Shown here one piece after another: positions 4,815 through 6,077 of a stretch of DNA of 6,077 nucleotides. Source of the stretch: Planctomycetota bacterium (GTDB lineage: Bacteria; Planctomycetota; Planctomycetia; Pirellulales; Lacipirellulaceae); NCBI GenBank assembly GCA_013151315.1, contig JAADIN010000218.1:1-6077 (forward strand), read 5' to 3'. The notes beneath the pieces are model-generated. The model saw only the letters and a list, made by a program, of their open reading frames with translations. It was not told the origin of the DNA and searched no databases. The position numbers were made by a program, and so were the translations under genes. Within the stretch, counting starts at the first letter, position 1, and each line of letters begins with the position of its first letter.

Positions 4815-6077
4815 CTACGCCACTTCCCAACCCGAACGGTATTCTTTGCGAATGTACTTCTCCGCAGCATCGGTGTTCGTGACCTTGAGATTCGCGGCGT
4901 CCCAGTCGATCGCTTCGCCCGTGCGATAGGCGACGTTGCCCAACAGCACGGTCTCGGTCAGCGGGCCGGCGTAGTCGAAATTGCAGGTGGCTGGCGTGCC
5001 CTCTTTGCAGGCCTTAATCCATTCGGCGTGATGGCCAATCGACTTGGCAATCGTCGGTGCCGGCGGCTCGAAGTCAGCAAACTTTTCGGTCGGAAAGAGA
5101 CGATACGATCCATAGTCGGCAAACATCTTTCCTTCGCTGCCAACGAACATCACGCCACTGCCTTTCACCCGCTCCCCGGCGACCGTTTTAGGCGCCTTGT
5201 TGCCGTCGTACCAAGTGAGCTGGATGGCCGCATGCGCGTCGGTGGCAGGAAAATCGTAACGGACGATCAAGCCCGGAGGGCAGCCTTCGGGATGAACTTC
5301 GGGCCCTTCGGCCTCGCATCGAGTAGGATGACGCAAGCCCAATGCCCAAAACGGTAAATCCATATAATGGCTGCCCATGTCGCCGAGCGTTCCTTGGCCA
5401 AAATCCCACCAACGACGCCACTGGGCAGGATGATAGTGACCTTTGGCAAACGGGCGTACCGGCGCGGGGCCGAGCCAGAGATCCCAATCGAGCGAAGCAG
5501 GCGGGGCCTCCGATTCGGTTGGCCGATTGAGATCCTCGCGAGCCCCCCAACCTTTGCCGACCCAGACATGCACTTCGCTGATTTCGCCGATCGCCCCGGA
5601 TTGGATAATCTCGACGACACGCCGGTAGTTGTCATCGGCATGAATCTGTGTGCCAAGTTGTGTGGCAACGCCGTGCTTCTTGGCTGCTTCGGTGATGACA
5701 CGCGCTTCATGAACCGTATGCGTCATCGGCTTTTCGCAGTAGACATGCAAGCCCGCGCGAATTGCCCGGATTGTCGCGGGGGCATGGTGGTGATCGGCCG
5801 TGCCAATGACCACGGCATCGATTTTGCCTGCCAGACTGTCGAGCATCTCACGGTAGTCGACATAGGTTTTAGCATTAGGAAATTGCTCTGAGGCACGGCT
5901 TAGATAGTTGCTGTCGATGTCGCATATCGCGACAATATTTTCGCCCTTCACGCCCTGGATGTTGACTGCCGCGCGGTTGGCCGTACCGATGCAGGCGATA
6001 TTGAGTTTCTCATTGGCGGCATTCGACGCCCTGGCTGAAACCCCGCTCCAAACGCCGGCGGAAAGTGCCGCGGCTCC
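4815..6077 (-). CDS. Gfo/Idh/MocA family oxidoreductase, probably Tat-exported, N-terminus beyond window
   Basis: NAD(P)-dependent oxidoreductase of the Gfo/Idh/MocA family, which usually acts on sugars or sugar-like substrates; the substrate here cannot be told. The window shows 420 residues. The first 20 or so (GAAALSAGVWSGVSARASNA) look like the hydrophobic part and cleavage region of a Tat signal, whose twin arginines would lie just beyond the edge. The Rossmann fold follows with LNIACIGTANRAAVNI, VAICDID, the IGTADHHHAPAT loop and the cofactor/catalytic YCEKP at visible residues 113-117. Then come THTVHEAR, GTQIHADDNYRRV and VHVWVGKGW. The C-terminal domain carries WRRWWDFGQGTLGDMGSHYMDL and ends CNFDYAGPLTETVLLGNVAYRTG, RKEYRSGWEVA. 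The nucleotide loop is GTANRA rather than the classical GxGxxG. The frame is open from the edge, so the GTG at 5951 is internal and not a start. Planctomycetes carry many paralogues. No neighbour points to a pathway. Confidence 0.92.
   Translation of the reverse strand, partial: GAAALSAGVWSGVSARASNAANEKLNIACIGTANRAAVNIQGVKGENIVAICDIDSNYLSRASEQFPNAKTYVDYREMLDSLAGKIDAVVIGTADHHHAPATIRAIRAGLHVYCEKPMTHTVHEARVITEAAKKHGVATQLGTQIHADDNYRRVVEIIQSGAIGEISEVHVWVGKGWGAREDLNRPTESEAPPASLDWDLWLGPAPVRPFAKGHYHPAQWRRWWDFGQGTLGDMGSHYMDLPFWALGLRHPTRCEAEGPEVHPEGCPPGLIVRYDFPATDAHAAIQLTWYDGNKAPKTVAGERVKGSGVMFVGSEGKMFADYGSYRLFPTEKFADFEPPAPTIAKSIGHHAEWIKACKEGTPATCNFDYAGPLTETVLLGNVAYRTGEAIDWDAANLKVTNTDAAEKYIRKEYRSGWEVA

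Noticed and set aside
5028..5891. Several plus-strand open frames opposite the oxidoreductase
   Set aside because: They are typical antisense open frames of a high-GC gene; the minus-strand protein is recognised over its full length.

Overview
The window looks like chromosomal DNA from a planctomycete, probably of the Pirellulales type. This is inferred from gene content, not from a marker gene. It holds a secreted leucine-rich-repeat protein, a Gfo/Idh/MocA oxidoreductase with a Tat-like export leader, a GxxExxY-family protein and ACGGAG-type palindromic repeats, a combination common in that phylum. Base composition is about 60-68% GC in the lines I counted in the chloride channel and oxidoreductase genes. 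It falls to about 46% over 4441-4800.

Layout, left to right. (1) 1-870, minus strand: serC (phosphoserine aminotransferase), start present, C-terminus beyond the left edge, reading frame broken once near 566. (2) 871-1103: the short gap between two divergent genes is almost entirely repeat-like. Two inverted arrays of a 7-base ATTCCG(C/A) unit bracket a 22-base tandem repeat and a GC-rich hairpin. (3) about 1104-2996, plus strand: a CLC-type chloride channel/transporter with two C-terminal CBS domains. Its first membrane helix is encoded upstream of the only in-frame ATG. (4) 3170-4243, plus strand: an exported protein made almost wholly of 24-residue leucine-rich repeats. (5) 4282-4406: three copies of an ACGGAG palindromic repeat in alternating orientation, between convergent genes. 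(6) 4412-4792, minus strand: a low-GC GxxExxY protein with a PD-(D/E)XK-like nuclease signature. (7) 4815-6077, minus strand: a Gfo/Idh/MocA oxidoreductase whose extreme N-terminus lies beyond the right edge.

The genes do not form one pathway: serine biosynthesis, anion transport, an exported repeat protein and an exported sugar-type oxidoreductase are independent functions. The only plausible co-transcribed pair is the oxidoreductase followed 22 bases later by the GxxExxY gene. The most interesting parts are the GxxExxY gene abutting the palindromic repeats, which looks like an acquired unit, and the inverted-repeat element between serC and the CLC gene, which touches both gene starts. I see no clear evidence of a new multi-gene system such as a defence island, CRISPR array or biosynthetic cluster.
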